Assembly: GCF_042453785.1 (NCBI RefSeq)
Contig: NC_091661.1
Coordinates: 26,341,501 to 26,405,500, forward strand
Source: Malus domestica
Lineage: Eukaryota > Streptophyta > Magnoliopsida > Rosales > Rosaceae
Reading direction: 5' to 3'
DNA length: 64,000 nt
Under the pieces are notes generated by a model that worked only from the letters and a program-made list of their open reading frames with translations, did no database searches and was not told the DNA's origin. The position numbers and the translations under genes are program-made. This document shows, one piece after another, positions 34,274 to 45,118 of the stretch. Each line of letters begins with the position of its first letter. Positions within the stretch are counted from its first letter, which is position 1.

Positions 34274-35413
34274 GCACTCTCTTTTAAGAGAGATTTTGTG
34301 TAGGCCGCCCGTGCTATGTCACATATTTTCTGCACTTAGGTCTTCCTAATTTGGTAGAACCAAGTTTATGAGGTCTTCCTTGTGTGTATCTTTAATGGTT
34401 GCCACGGACTTATACAGTCCTCTACCCAGTGGATTGTGAATCCACCATGTGAGAGTTCAATTGTCGTCGTTCGCAGACAAATTCTAGCCGTTTATGTGGC
34501 CATTAATGGATGATGGAAAACCAAATGGCTCGAATACTAAGAAACATGGTAAAGAAAGTCGTCTTAACAATCATAGCGGTTGTGCATAAGAATTTTTCTT
34601 TTATCTCTTGAAGGAGGAGAAGAAAATCGGAAGTCATCTTAACAATTATAGCCGCCGTACATAAGAATATCTTTTTTATTTCGATAAGGAGGTGAAAAAA
34701 ATAGGTGAGGGCTCGAGAAAGTGGTCCATTACGGCTTAACCTTTCGTTTCATCATTCATGTTGGAAAACAAAAATGTTAGGTTTTGACTATTTGAGGAGT
34801 TGGGCCTGACCTCATTAACCAATGGAAGCGGGCCACGTCATGGTCCCCTCAAAATAGAGAAGTCTTCATCGCCATTACTTGTGTCGGACTCGGAATGATG
34901 TGGTGGTCCAGATTTTTATTTAATTTTCGACAGAAAGAAAAGATAGAAGAAGAAGGTACATCATTTTCTCGTTTTATTTTTAGTTTCGGCTGATGAAGAA
35001 GAAGATGAATTTTTTTATTTTTTTTTTGGAATTTATAATGCGTTTGGTAGTGCTTCTGAGATGATTGACAGTGATTTTAACGTAATGTTTTTTAAATTAA
35101 TCATTAGAAAAAAATGCAAGTGAAACATGAAAAAATACTTAAGTGTTTTAGAACTTAAAATGTGCTTCCACTCATTTTAAATGGATTTCCAAACGAGCCT
35201 AGGCATTCATCATATTTCACAATGATTTAAGTCAAGCAACTGATTTTTCTATGGGGTTTGATAGTGTGAGTTCCCTTCCTTTGGGCTTTTACAAAATTAG
35301 AAGTATGAAGTCCACTTTGATTTCTGTTTTTGGGTTGGCCCAAAACGCACAATTGGAGAAAAGTGTGGGCAGGGTGCCTAATCACATCATCTATAAGATA
35401 TCATTCACAATAA
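34274..35413. other. Intergenic spacer, nothing recognised
   Basis: I found no gene, RNA or clearly bounded repeat in this AT-rich stretch. A CATAAGAAT motif embedded in similar context at 34587 and 34661 suggests a short diverged internal repeat. Confidence 0.5.
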
Positions 35414-35422
35414 AAGAGAATT

Positions 35423-36732
35423 GGGTAAATTACATAATAACCCTTCAAGTTTGAGGTCTATTACATTCGCATATAACAACTTCAAAATATTTCACTTTCA
35501 TACCTCAACTACTATTTTATTTCAATACAATACTTCCGTTACATTTTTCATCAATTAATCCGTTAAATGCTGACGTGACTGTCAAATGTCTGCCATGTAG
35601 CAAATAAAATAAATTTTTTTTTTTTTTAAACCCGAATTTCTCAAAAAAAAAATAAAAATTGAAACCCTTATCCCTCATCCCTCACCCACCCCCCCCCCCC
35701 CAAGCAACCTCCCCATAAACCTGCAAGAAGAAGAAGAAGAAGAAGAAGAAGAGGGGAGAAAAAAAAGCTGAAGAAGAAGAAGAAGAGGGGAGAAAAAAAA
35801 AAGAAAAAAAAAGCCGAAAAAGAAGAAGAAGAAGGGAAAACAAAAGGGATACCCATATCCCTCACCCCCCCCCTCAATGACCTCCCCAGAAACCTGCAAC
35901 AAGAAGAAGAAGAGGGGAGAAAAAAAAAGAAGAAAAAAAAGCCCTAGTCTATCCCACCCGAGCCACCCCTTTCTCCCATCCCCCATCACCCCTCCCAAAA
36001 ATCCTCCATCACCCACCCCAAAAATTGCACACGAGACTAGGTGGATCTACCACAAAACCAATCCAAAAATCATCTCAAACTCAAAGTATTTTCAAAACCC
36101 ACCCACATTGAAAATCACGAGATCTTGGCGCCCAAGGGGGGATGGTTGCCAGAAGGTAACCGGGGGGAGGAAGGGATCTGGCGGCGCGGTGGGGAGGGGG
36201 GTGTGGTTGCCGGAAGGTAGCCCGGGGGAGGAAAGGAGGTGGGTCGCGGGTCGCGGCGTGGCGGGGGGAGGGAAGGGTTCTGGGCTTTTCTTCTTCTGAC
36301 GGCGCGACGCGGGGGGGGTGTGGTCGCCGGAAGGTAGCCCAGGGGAGGAAGGGAGGTGGGTCGCGGGTCGCGACAGAGCAGGGGGGAGGAAAGGGTTCTG
36401 GGCTTTTCTTCTTCTTCTTCTTCTTCTTCTTCTTCTGTTTCAATTTTTTTTTTAGGTTTCTGGGGGGTGGGTGAGGGATAAGGGATATGGGTTTCTTTTT
36501 TTTTCAATTTTTTGTTTTGAGAAAATTCAGGTTTTAAAAAAATTATTTTATTTGCCACGTGGCAGACATTGGACAGCCACGTCAGCATTTAACGGATTAA
36601 TGGATGGAAAATGTAACTGATGTACTATATTGAAATAAAATAGTAGTTGAGGTATGAAAGTGAAATGTTTTGAAGTTGTTGTATGCGATTGTAATAGACC
36701 TCAAACCTGAGGGACTACTATGTAATTTACCC
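35423..36732. mobile_element. Non-autonomous MULE with perfect 9-bp target duplication
   Basis: Terminal inverted repeats of about 250 bp begin GGGTAAATTACATA at 35423 and at the complement of 36732. AAGAGAATT is duplicated exactly at 35414-35422 and 36733-36741. The interior is unusual: (GAA)n tracts face each other in inverse orientation (35730-35930 and 36410-36436), poly-C and poly-A runs flank them, and a GC-rich core (36120-36400) contains two copies of a segment with GCCGGAAGGTAGCCC, GGGTCGCGGGTCGCG and TTCTGGGCTTTTCTTCTTC. Long open frames over it reflect low-complexity sequence and are not genes. No transposase. Confidence 0.88.
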
Positions 36733-36796
36733 AAGAGAATTTCTAAACTTCAATTTGTGATATTCTCACTCACAACCAATACATGATTTCAAAGAT

Positions 36797-36968
36797 TACA
36801 TAGTACGACGGTCTAGTGGTGTATTCTATTTCGCTTGTAAGTGAGATGTCTTAGGTTTAACTCTCGCCATAGGCGAATTTGAACCAAATTACTATGAGTA
36901 GCCTATTGTGAGTCTTAGTTTACTCCATCACCGACTCATAGTGTAAATAATATCGTATGTATTCAAAA
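36797..36968 (+). mobile_element. tRNA-derived SINE, relative of the one at 22990
   Basis: It shares the head GGTCTAGTGGT, CGCTTGTAAGTGAGA and the GGCGAATTTGAACCA block with the SINE at 22990-23158, and ends in GTAAATAATATCGTATGTATTCAAAAAG. The B-box is decayed (TAGGTTTAACTCTCG). The ends and the target duplication were not fixed, so the boundaries are approximate. Confidence 0.65.
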
Positions 36969-38137
36969 AGACATAATTCAAGTGATGTCACCCATTCAAT
37001 AGATGTTTATCACATATTCAATAAATGTTTATCCTAAATATTAAACGCTTGCCATGTGGTGAAGGTGAATTAGTGTACAGTCAATTTTGTTCTGTTTTGA
37101 AAAAAAAAAAAAATACAATTACATGATGTAATCATAATACTAGTATAGAAATGATTTTAAAATAACTAAAAACACTTCTAGTAAAATTAATTTGGGTTCC
37201 AAAAGCACTTTTCGTGCTTTTTAAAAGAAGCACAAGCACTTAAAATGATTTTCCAAGATTCACTTGAATTTTTATTAAGAATTAATTTCAATCATTTTAA
37301 AAACACTTCTAACCGAACCCATAGTTAACATCAATAGTCTAGTGCCACCTGATTTCCGGTAGACATAAAGGTAGTAATTATTCGATAATAACAAACTGAC
37401 CTTGTTAAGCCATTCATTGTATTCATCTGGTAACAAGCCAACCAATTGAACACAATCAACGAAGCAAAGGAATAACAAGAAGCATTATTCATACTATGAT
37501 ACTGCGGGTGGGGATCTGGCGACACGATCGACCAAATATAATTACGTGCCAAGCTTATAACTTCTTACTTACAAGTAACGAGAAATATCAGACCCTAGTA
37601 CTAGTGCCGGAATAAGAACAAACATTAAGACCAAGAAACATGCATAAAACAAAGTCATTGTTTCGAAAATTTATTCAAATTGAGAATGGCGGGGAAAGAA
37701 CAGATATTCATTCGAAGCAATCAGCATAGATGTTATTAACTCCAAAATGCAAGACAAATCTTGCAGGATGGTTGCAGAATGAGAGCGGCCGGTCGACTGG
37801 CTGCATTCTGTCGATTGATCAACTACTCAAACCCCGCGTTTCAGAAAATCCCCTCTTATGACTACTTCAAATCAAAACAAAATAAACGAGTAAAGTCAAG
37901 TGCAGCTAACAATTATTTCCATAACCTAACAATGAATCAATGATGCAACCCACCTGGCTTAACAACGCTAGCCGGCTCAACTTATCTACCAGAAACAAAA
38001 CATGGGCAGAGAGAGAGCATCGTTTCAGAAATAATCGTATTCCCGTAAATTTGGCTTCATCAACTCTAAACTTAACAAGTTTGCTCTTAGTTAATCATCA
38101 TAATGAAATGAAATTCTATCAACACAAGATGTTTGAA
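36969..38137. other. Intergenic spacer, nothing firm
   Basis: No supported gene. Overlapping minus-strand open frames at 37552-37275 have no recognisable domain. The part nearest PRA1.B may contain its 3' UTR, but the polyadenylation point cannot be read from sequence alone. Confidence 0.45.
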
Positions 38138-38331
38138 CCGCCATGATTGAAACCACCATTACACCCTCCAACCGTGTCATCAATGGCGGATCTCCGAATC
38201 CAATCAAATATTGTTATCATCCCACAATTCAATACCGCCATGACCAAAACCACCATTACACCCTCCAACAGCGTCATCAATGGCGGATCTCCGAATCCAA
38301 TCAACTATTGTTCTCATCCCACAATTCAATA
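38138..38331. repeat. Two-copy 97-bp tandem repeat
   Basis: Two adjacent copies start CCGCCATGA at 38138 and 38235 and run to ATTCAATA, about 94% alike. Each contains ACACCCTCCAAC and ATGGCGGATCTCCGAATCCA. The repeat lies about 490 bp beyond the stop of PRA1.B. The short open frames across it on both strands arise from the repetition and are not called as genes. The rest of 38332-38820 is probable PRA1.B 3' UTR. Confidence 0.85.
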
Positions 38332-38820
38332 AGTAATACCTATCGTCGTACTATAACACATCCAACAATGAACAAGTACATTGATGCCTGAAGTTTTTCT
38401 TATCCGATCGAAATTCTAATGAACTTAATCTAAACTACGGGGAGGAAGCACACTGCCCCGGCTTTTCCTAAGTTTTCAACAAACAAACCTTCATCCAATT
38501 CTACGCAAATTATTCATGTGAATCTGGAAAATCAAATTACTCATAAGCAGTTAAGCACTAATCACCAAATAATCAGAATAATGAAATGAATTAATAACTA
38601 AATTCATCATCATCAAAATTTGACTAAATAAATAAAACAGAAATACAAATTTCAGATCAAATCTACATAAAACCCTACAATTTCCGCTCCAAAATTCCGC
38701 AATCAAATGAAGTTTCTTTAACCCTACAAGAATATCAATTGCACAGATCAGTACACAAAGGGTTTGGCCTCACCAACCTTTACAGCGATCAATCCGACGA
38801 GTGCTTGACACGAGATCCAA

Positions 38821-39459
38821 TTAGACACGTCCGGCTACGGAGGCAGCGGCGGACGAGGTGGCGCCGCCGAGGAACGAGAGAAATCCGGCGTTGGCGGGCT
38901 CCTGCTCGTCGAGGAACAGGTCCTCTGGAACCCTGAACGCCCCGTGCGCGCAAACAATGGCGAATCCGATCAACAAAGCTGAGATCAGGAGCGAGCCGAC
39001 GCTGGACATGAAGACGACGACCACGGTCAGCACGACGAGTCCGATTAATGTTTCGGCGTCGGAGAAAGTACGGCCGAGGATGACCAGGGGCTGATCGGAC
39101 GCTCGAAACAGGTAGAGGAAAGCCCACGCGCCGAGGAGGGAGAGCAGGACGACGAGAGAGAAAGGATGGGTGAGGAGAGAGAGGGCGAGTACGAGGGTGA
39201 GTAGGGACACGTAGTTGACGCGGAAGTAGGTGAAATTCTTGCGGATCCGGGAGTAGGCCTCGGTGAGGGAGTCGGGTCGGGCCAAGGCGCTCCGGTCCAC
39301 GAGCTCGTACCAGGGGCGGCGCTGCGAGAAGCCGTGGCGCACGGAGGAGGATAAGCGCGAGATGAACGCGCGGAAGGCCGGCGTGGCGATGGGAGGCTGC
39401 GACTGGGCGCCGACGGTCGTTTGGGAGTTGGACATCGGGAGTGTCGGTGGGCCTGCCAT
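38821..39459 (-). CDS. PRA1B: PRA1 family protein, B subfamily
   Basis: Prenylated Rab acceptor 1 family: a small multi-spanning membrane protein of the endomembrane system linked to Rab GTPase delivery and vesicle traffic. Intronless, 212 residues. The N-terminus has PTLPMSN and SQPPIATPAFRAFISRLSSS. The core QRRPWYELVDRSALARPDSL is followed by RIRKNFTYFRVNYV and two hydrophobic hairpins (about residues 80-120 and 135-175). The C-terminus has GAFRVPEDLFLDEQEPANAG and ends GRV, as in Arabidopsis PRA1.B. I chose the ATG at 39459 (MAGPPTLP); the frame is open 60 bp further upstream, but without an ATG. The open plus-strand frames over it (38858-39802) are shadows of GC-rich coding DNA. Confidence 0.94.
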   Translation of the reverse strand: MAGPPTLPMSNSQTTVGAQSQPPIATPAFRAFISRLSSSVRHGFSQRRPWYELVDRSALARPDSLTEAYSRIRKNFTYFRVNYVSLLTLVLALSLLTHPFSLVVLLSLLGAWAFLYLFRASDQPLVILGRTFSDAETLIGLVVLTVVVVFMSSVGSLLISALLIGFAIVCAHGAFRVPEDLFLDEQEPANAGFLSFLGGATSSAAASVAGRV

Positions 39460-41318
39460 TGTTGGCGCGTGGGATGGCGGGTGTCTTGGAGGGCTGTTTT
39501 CTATTTCACGAGGGAACAAGATTCAACAAAAGCTGTTTAATCGGAGCGAATTTAGTTATGGTGATGAGGAAGGGGGTAAAGATCGAGTATTTGAAGGTGT
39601 ATGCTCTCTAATCTTAGGTGGTAGCCCAAACCTAAACAACCCAACGGGAAGAAATTTTTTCATTCCCACACTATTGGTCGTATACCACGCGGAACATGAG
39701 ATTTTTTTTAATATATTTATTGTCATCTTGACATCATTGCATGGAAAAATTTTTAATGTGATTGTTAGACCGTTACATGATGTTAAAATTCACATGTTAT
39801 AGTAAATATATGTGTCATGAACGGATTGGTAATATCGTTTTATGCTCTATTAAGAAGCAGATGTACATTGGTACCAAAGCGGTCCCCATAATCACCTGGA
39901 GTCCTGAAAATATACATGTGGAGGTTTTTCGAGGATCATTCGAATGTTTGGTACGGGTCCATTTTGTACTCAGCAAGTGTTTGATGTAATGCGTGCTAGG
40001 CGCATCTTGACAAGTTGCATCTGTAGCACTCGACAAAGTCTCTCGATATCACTCATCAGATTGTTTCGCCATATATCAATATATGTTGACATGTGCGCAA
40101 CATGGTTTGACTGATGATAAGAAGTGTGCTCAGTTTCTATCTAAAAAACTTGAACCTTTAACACCATGACCCCCCAAGGTCCGAATTTTAGATACGCCAC
40201 TTGTTTTATCTAAATGAATTGCGATGAGTATAGCAATGTGATAGTCACACTGGCAATAATATCGTATATTGTATAATAACCTAATTGGATTTGTGACGGT
40301 ATTACAGTGTTACAATCACACTGAAAAGTATTTATCATACGTATAGTAAGTAGTGTTGGAGAAGTCAGTTAGGCATGTCTCGACTATATGAGGATATATT
40401 CACATTCCTACACAATGGGAGTATAACTGGATATGCTGCATGGATTGGATAAGTTAGGCCAAACACAGTACTTGACGCATTTCTTCAGGGATTGGTTTAA
40501 GTTTTGGTTCGGTCTAACTTTGATCAACTCACGTCAAATAAAAAGCTTTTAAATATTCTCCAAAACTCGGAAGGCTGCACGTAATTCCGGATGCTGCAGC
40601 ACGCTGCATACCTTTCATGGGAAACACGGAGAGAGTTTGCTTGCCCCGGACCAGCACGCCGCATATCTTTCATGGGAAACACGGAGAGAGTTTGCTTGCC
40701 CTAGTTGTATACATGCATGCAAGTTTCATATATATCTTATCCATCTCAGATCTAACTATTCTTTGTCAAACATCGCAATTATGTACTTCGAGAAGACATT
40801 CCACATTATCATCACACGACGTAATTACGTAAGCTCATCATTCACTTTTATTATAACATGTTGGTTAAAAATACAACGTCATAGTCTAATGATATCGCGC
40901 ACAATTTTTTTCTGTAAATAAAGAGAACGCATTGCTTGGATTGCACTGCATCACCTTGCTATACATAGTCTAGGAAGAAAGAGGCAAGCCATACGTTCAC
41001 TTATATCATATCGTCAGTTGTATGCAAATTAACATGTTTCTACATCTCTTATCTTGTGACTAATTACATGATGCAATATATTAAAATCTAATTGTATGTG
41101 TACAACCGGAAGTTCAAAACTAGTTCAACTATATGAAACAAGGTTATTTTTCTTTAAGAATGATTGATACTTCGTCGGTAGCTTGTAGCAAAAGAAATAC
41201 CTAGCTACATGTTGTTCTGAGTTCTGACGTTATCAATACAATATTAATACACTACACCCTTTTTATTATAAACAAACGTTCTACAAACAAAATTTATGCA
41301 ACTAAATTCACTACCGTA
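39460..41318. other. PRA1.B promoter and intergenic spacer
   Basis: No gene is supported. At about 40605-40700 a segment with CTTTCATGGGAAACACGGAG and AGTTTGCTTGCCC is present twice in tandem (about 61-bp spacing). Several scattered short frames have no domain. The first 200 bp on the PRA1.B side is the likely 5' UTR and promoter on the minus strand. Confidence 0.5.
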
Positions 41319-41779
41319 CAAGGTTTTAAAAGACGCTAGACGCTAGTCGGGCGGCGGGTTAGGGCCTAACGTCTGGGCGGCTAGGTGGGTGCCTAGGTGG
41401 ACTAGACGGATTTAAGTAAATCTATTATATTTTGTGTACATAAGTGTGCTTATACTTAAAATTTACATAATTTCATCATAAACTACAAAATAGAATGATA
41501 TACATATTATGAAGTATTATAACATAATGAAAACATGAGGAACAAGGATATAAGTTTGTTCATTTAAGTATACAATAAGTCTCTTACAATATATTAAAAA
41601 AATAAAAGTGCAAAAAGAAAAGTTATCTATTTTATGTCTAAGTGAGTCGCGGCCTAGGCAGGTCTAAGTGGATGCCTCGATAGGTCTAGGCGTCTTTTCT
41701 TATTTTTTAAACGCCTATGTATATTAATCAGAGCGGTGGCTAGACGCCTAGCATCTAGGCGGAGATTTTTAGAACAGTG
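41319..41779. mobile_element. hAT-type non-autonomous element, copy 1
   Basis: It begins CAAGGTTTTAAAAGAC and ends ...TTTTTAGAACAGTG, an imperfect TIR. The flanks CTACCGTA (41311-41318) and TTACTGTA (41780-41787) match at six of eight positions, compatible with an 8-bp hAT duplication. GC-rich sub-terminal regions carry many CTAGGCG/CCTAGGTGG motifs around an AT-rich centre. A diverged relative lies at 56139-56579. Confidence 0.65.
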
Positions 41780-42592
41780 TTACTGTATACAAACTTGCAT
41801 AAGCTTTATGTGCTCATATATTGTTGACCAAATATTGTAATGAACCAAAAGTAATCTCTATCATACACGACAGTTAACGACTTTATTAAGAATATAACTA
41901 CTTTATTAAGAAATGATTCCTCTTTGCATAATTTTTTATTTTGTTGGATTACAATCAAGATATGTAATCCGAGTCAAAACCCATTAGCCACAATGATCCC
42001 ACTTTGCATTTCTTTTTCGGTGAGCAGGTTGAGATAGATTGTGATCAATTAAAATAATCTTTTGTTTGTTGTTGTAAAATGTAAGATAGATAGGACTGAA
42101 CCTGATAGATTATGAATTAACAATAGAGTAAGTTATCTAACATATCCGTATAAATGGATTATAAGTCATGTCTATAATCTCCTTATCAACCTAATCATAT
42201 CCTTAAAGCTCAATTTCATCCAGCTCACCAAACGTTGCTGAGATAATTAACTAACTCTTTTTTCTTCTAAGTTAATCATGCACCAATTAAGGGATTGATT
42301 AGGCATGTCGAATATATCCATAACATGATACACACACAACAATTGCATTTTTCTTGCACAACTTTCCATCCAAAAGTTTCTTCACCAGTCGAACAACATC
42401 CAACCAATTATATGCTTTTTTCTTTTGACTTTTCGTCACACCAGAATCTGCTTTTTCCCGGTCTGCTTCCATTTACGCAGGAAAGTGTTTACGTGTCTAT
42501 AAAAATAGACATCATGTTTCAAGTCCTTAATTAAAAGAGAAGGAAGGAGATTAGTTAAAACCTAATTCGTTTTAACTAATCTGCTTAGTTCA
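41780..42592. other. Spacer and promoter of the downstream gene
   Basis: No supported gene. TCTATAAAAATAG at about 42496-42508, some 90 bp upstream of the ATG at 42593, is a reasonable plus-strand TATA box. The short frame at 42295-42534 has no domain. Confidence 0.45.
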
Positions 42593-44183
42593 ATGGCTTC
42601 TTGTGGCTTTCCTGACATATTTTCCTGGATTCAAACCCTCCCATCGATCGCTCAATGGCCAACACCTTCCATGTCCATATCCATATGTTCTTCAAGTTCA
42701 TCACAACCATCTCTCAAACTCTGCGTTTCCAAAAATCTCCAAAACCCTACTTTCTCTTTTGCTATACTAGCAGACTTCAATCTCCCCATCTCCCTTTGGA
42801 CCTCAAAGCAGTTCAAATTCAACCCTAAATCCACCAACTTAATAACCCAAGAAGCACTTTCCAGCCTCTTAGTCAATTTCATTGAAGATGTCCTTCGTTA
42901 CGGCTCGAGCAAGAACAATTTCTTGATCAAATTTCTCAAATTCGACTCCATTGCCAACTTTGGCGATGTTTTTAACCTCGCATTTGTCACGCTCGTCTTT
43001 CTTGTTTGCATCTATGAAGCCCCCGCGGGTCTCCGGTCGGGATGGCTCAATACTCTCAAGAATTACTTGGCTAATTGTTGGTCAAGACAATCATCAAAGA
43101 CCCTAATGAAGTTATTAGGATCCAATTTGGAGGAGGAATGGATGAGGTCAATCAATCTTGCAATCACCAATTGGATTCTTGAGCTTCAAGCCACCCAGGG
43201 AACCCTCATGAAAACACCTTCACCACTCTTCTCTTATGGTTTTTCAGCATTTGGGTTGTGGAAAGTCCAATTGTATTGTCCTCTCATAGCCATGGACATT
43301 GCCAAATCCAGCAATATCTCTGTTGATGAAAGGCTCCAATTCTCTCTGAATTTCCACCAGCTTGAGGGTGTGCTTCAATTCAATTACAATGTCATGGTTC
43401 AAGAGAGGTGGATTGATGTGATGCTAAACATTGATAACATAAGGTATCTTTTTCCCTCATATTATAACACGTGAACTGATTATTTATACCATGTAGATCA
43501 ACAAATTTTTTGCCAAATTGATCGCTGACTCTAAAAACTACAGGTGTGATGTGATCAGTCTTGTGAATGAGAGACTAATGAACGAGCAAGGCGCCGGGGT
43601 ATCTGAAAAGCACTTCCCTTCAAGAATTTCATTACAAGTTACTCCAACTACACAAACAAATGTGCTAAGCGTTTCAGTTGGCAAGTCTTCTGAAAACCCT
43701 GCAATAGAGATTGGCAAGGAAAAAGGCATAGAAGGCTCGTTTGAACCCCCAAACCCTTACTTGGCGCTCAAGGTATCAGCTAGCGAGACCATAACAATGA
43801 GCTTAAAACCCTGGAAGTTTGAGGAATCAGTGTACGGATATAGCGCAAATTTGAACTGGTTTCTTCATGACAGTGTGGATGGAAGAGAGGTCTTCTCTTC
43901 CAAGCCATCAAAGTTTCAATTGATCAACCCCAAAGCTTGGTTCAAAGATAGATACTCTAGTGCATATAGGCCTTTCACAAGGCAAGGAGGGGTTGTTTTT
44001 GCTGGTGATGAGTATGGAGAGGGTGTGATTTGGAAGGTGGACAAAGCTGCAATGGGAAGAACAATGGATTGGGAAGTTAGAGGGTGGATTTGGTTAACAT
44101 ATTGGCCTAACAAACATAAAACTTTTTATACTGAAACCAGAAGGTTGGAATTTAGAGAAATCCTCACCCTTACAATTGCTTAA
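42593..44183 (+). CDS. Plant protein of unknown function, 496 residues
   Basis: Two exons, 42593-43443 and 43544-44183 (GT-AG, phase 2), join to one frame of 496 residues. I do not recognise a named domain. The N-terminal half has LPSIAQWPTPS, a hydrophobic segment around 125-145 (FNLAFVTLVFLVCIYEAPAG) and GLWKVQLYCPLIAMDIAKSS. The second exon starts at CDVISLVNERLM, contains ISLQVTPTTQTNVLSVSVG and FEPPNPYLALKVS, and closes with a tryptophan-rich region (WEVRGWIWLTYWPNKH). The overall look resembles uncharacterised plant transmembrane-annotated proteins, but this is an impression only. Clean splice signals, length and the conserved-looking C-terminal region support a real gene. It lies between PRA1.B and BADC. 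Confidence 0.82.
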
Positions 44184-45118
44184 TTTCTCTTTGGAGCCAA
44201 CAATTACTTTTGCTTAATCTAGGATACTCATTTTCAAGTGTAATTTGATTTGCATTTTTATGGCAATAACGTACTTCAAATTGATTTGATCTTATCACCT
44301 TTATGTTTCTTCTTTTAAATTGATCTGACTTTTTTATACAATGATATATTTACACTGAATGAATGGGGCACTAAATTAATTGTGTACTCGTCATTTACTT
44401 GATTTGAATATAAAATTCAAATATAAAAACTCTTACTTAGTTGTATATTTCTCTGGTTTCAAGTTCGAACCCTCCCTTCTCCCACATACGAAAAAATGAA
44501 ATATCTCGTGGAAGAACTAAGCTATATTGGGCTAATCGAACAAACTTGTCTGGCCCATACCGTCTCAAAAGCCCATTTCAAGTGAATCTGACATCACTTC
44601 ATGTACACGTATCAGTACACACGTGCAATTCTGCAACCCGCTGCACTCAATACCTCCTCAATTTAACGAGAAATATTCAAATCGTGTTCGTTCAATCAGT
44701 TTTCATCAGATATTATTTATATTTAATTTTAAATAAAATATTTAAAATAATTTCTGATCATACCGATGAACATACACGATTTGAGAATTCTCAAAATCAC
44801 GAGGATCCGGATTCTCATTCCTCGATCAAGGAGCGACGGATAAGTGCCACGTGAGAGGGAGCACGCCCCGGCGCAAGTTAGCGACAAGGAATTAAAGCTT
44901 AAACGGAGAAACTGATGAGGGAGGCGGACATTTCGAAGATCAATCTCCCCAACAACTGTGCTTAACCAAACACACCGCATACTGGCGCTTCATTTTCTTC
45001 AAGCTCTCGATTTTGCCCCTCAAAACTTCTCTATAAATTCCCGTCTCGTCCCGATTCCACCATTTCTGGTTCGTCCAAATCACCGGAAATCTCTCTCGTC
45101 TGCATTTTCCTTCCGCCA
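44184..45118. other. Intergenic region and BADC promoter
   Basis: It contains a short foldback: AAATCGTGTTCGTTC near 44675 is inversely related to GATGAACATACACGATTT near 44764. A B-box-like CAAGTTCGAACCC at 44460 may mark a SINE scrap. The last 150 bp is pyrimidine-rich, typical of a plant nuclear gene leader. No other gene is seen. Confidence 0.5.

Noticed and set aside
35668-36588. Several long open frames over 35.7-36.6 kb on both strands
   Set aside because: They are low-complexity translations of GAA, poly-C and GC-rich repeats inside a MULE.
39460-39519. PRA1.B start 60 bp further upstream
   Set aside because: The frame is open but begins with TTG; the ATG at 39459 gives an N-terminus matching the family.
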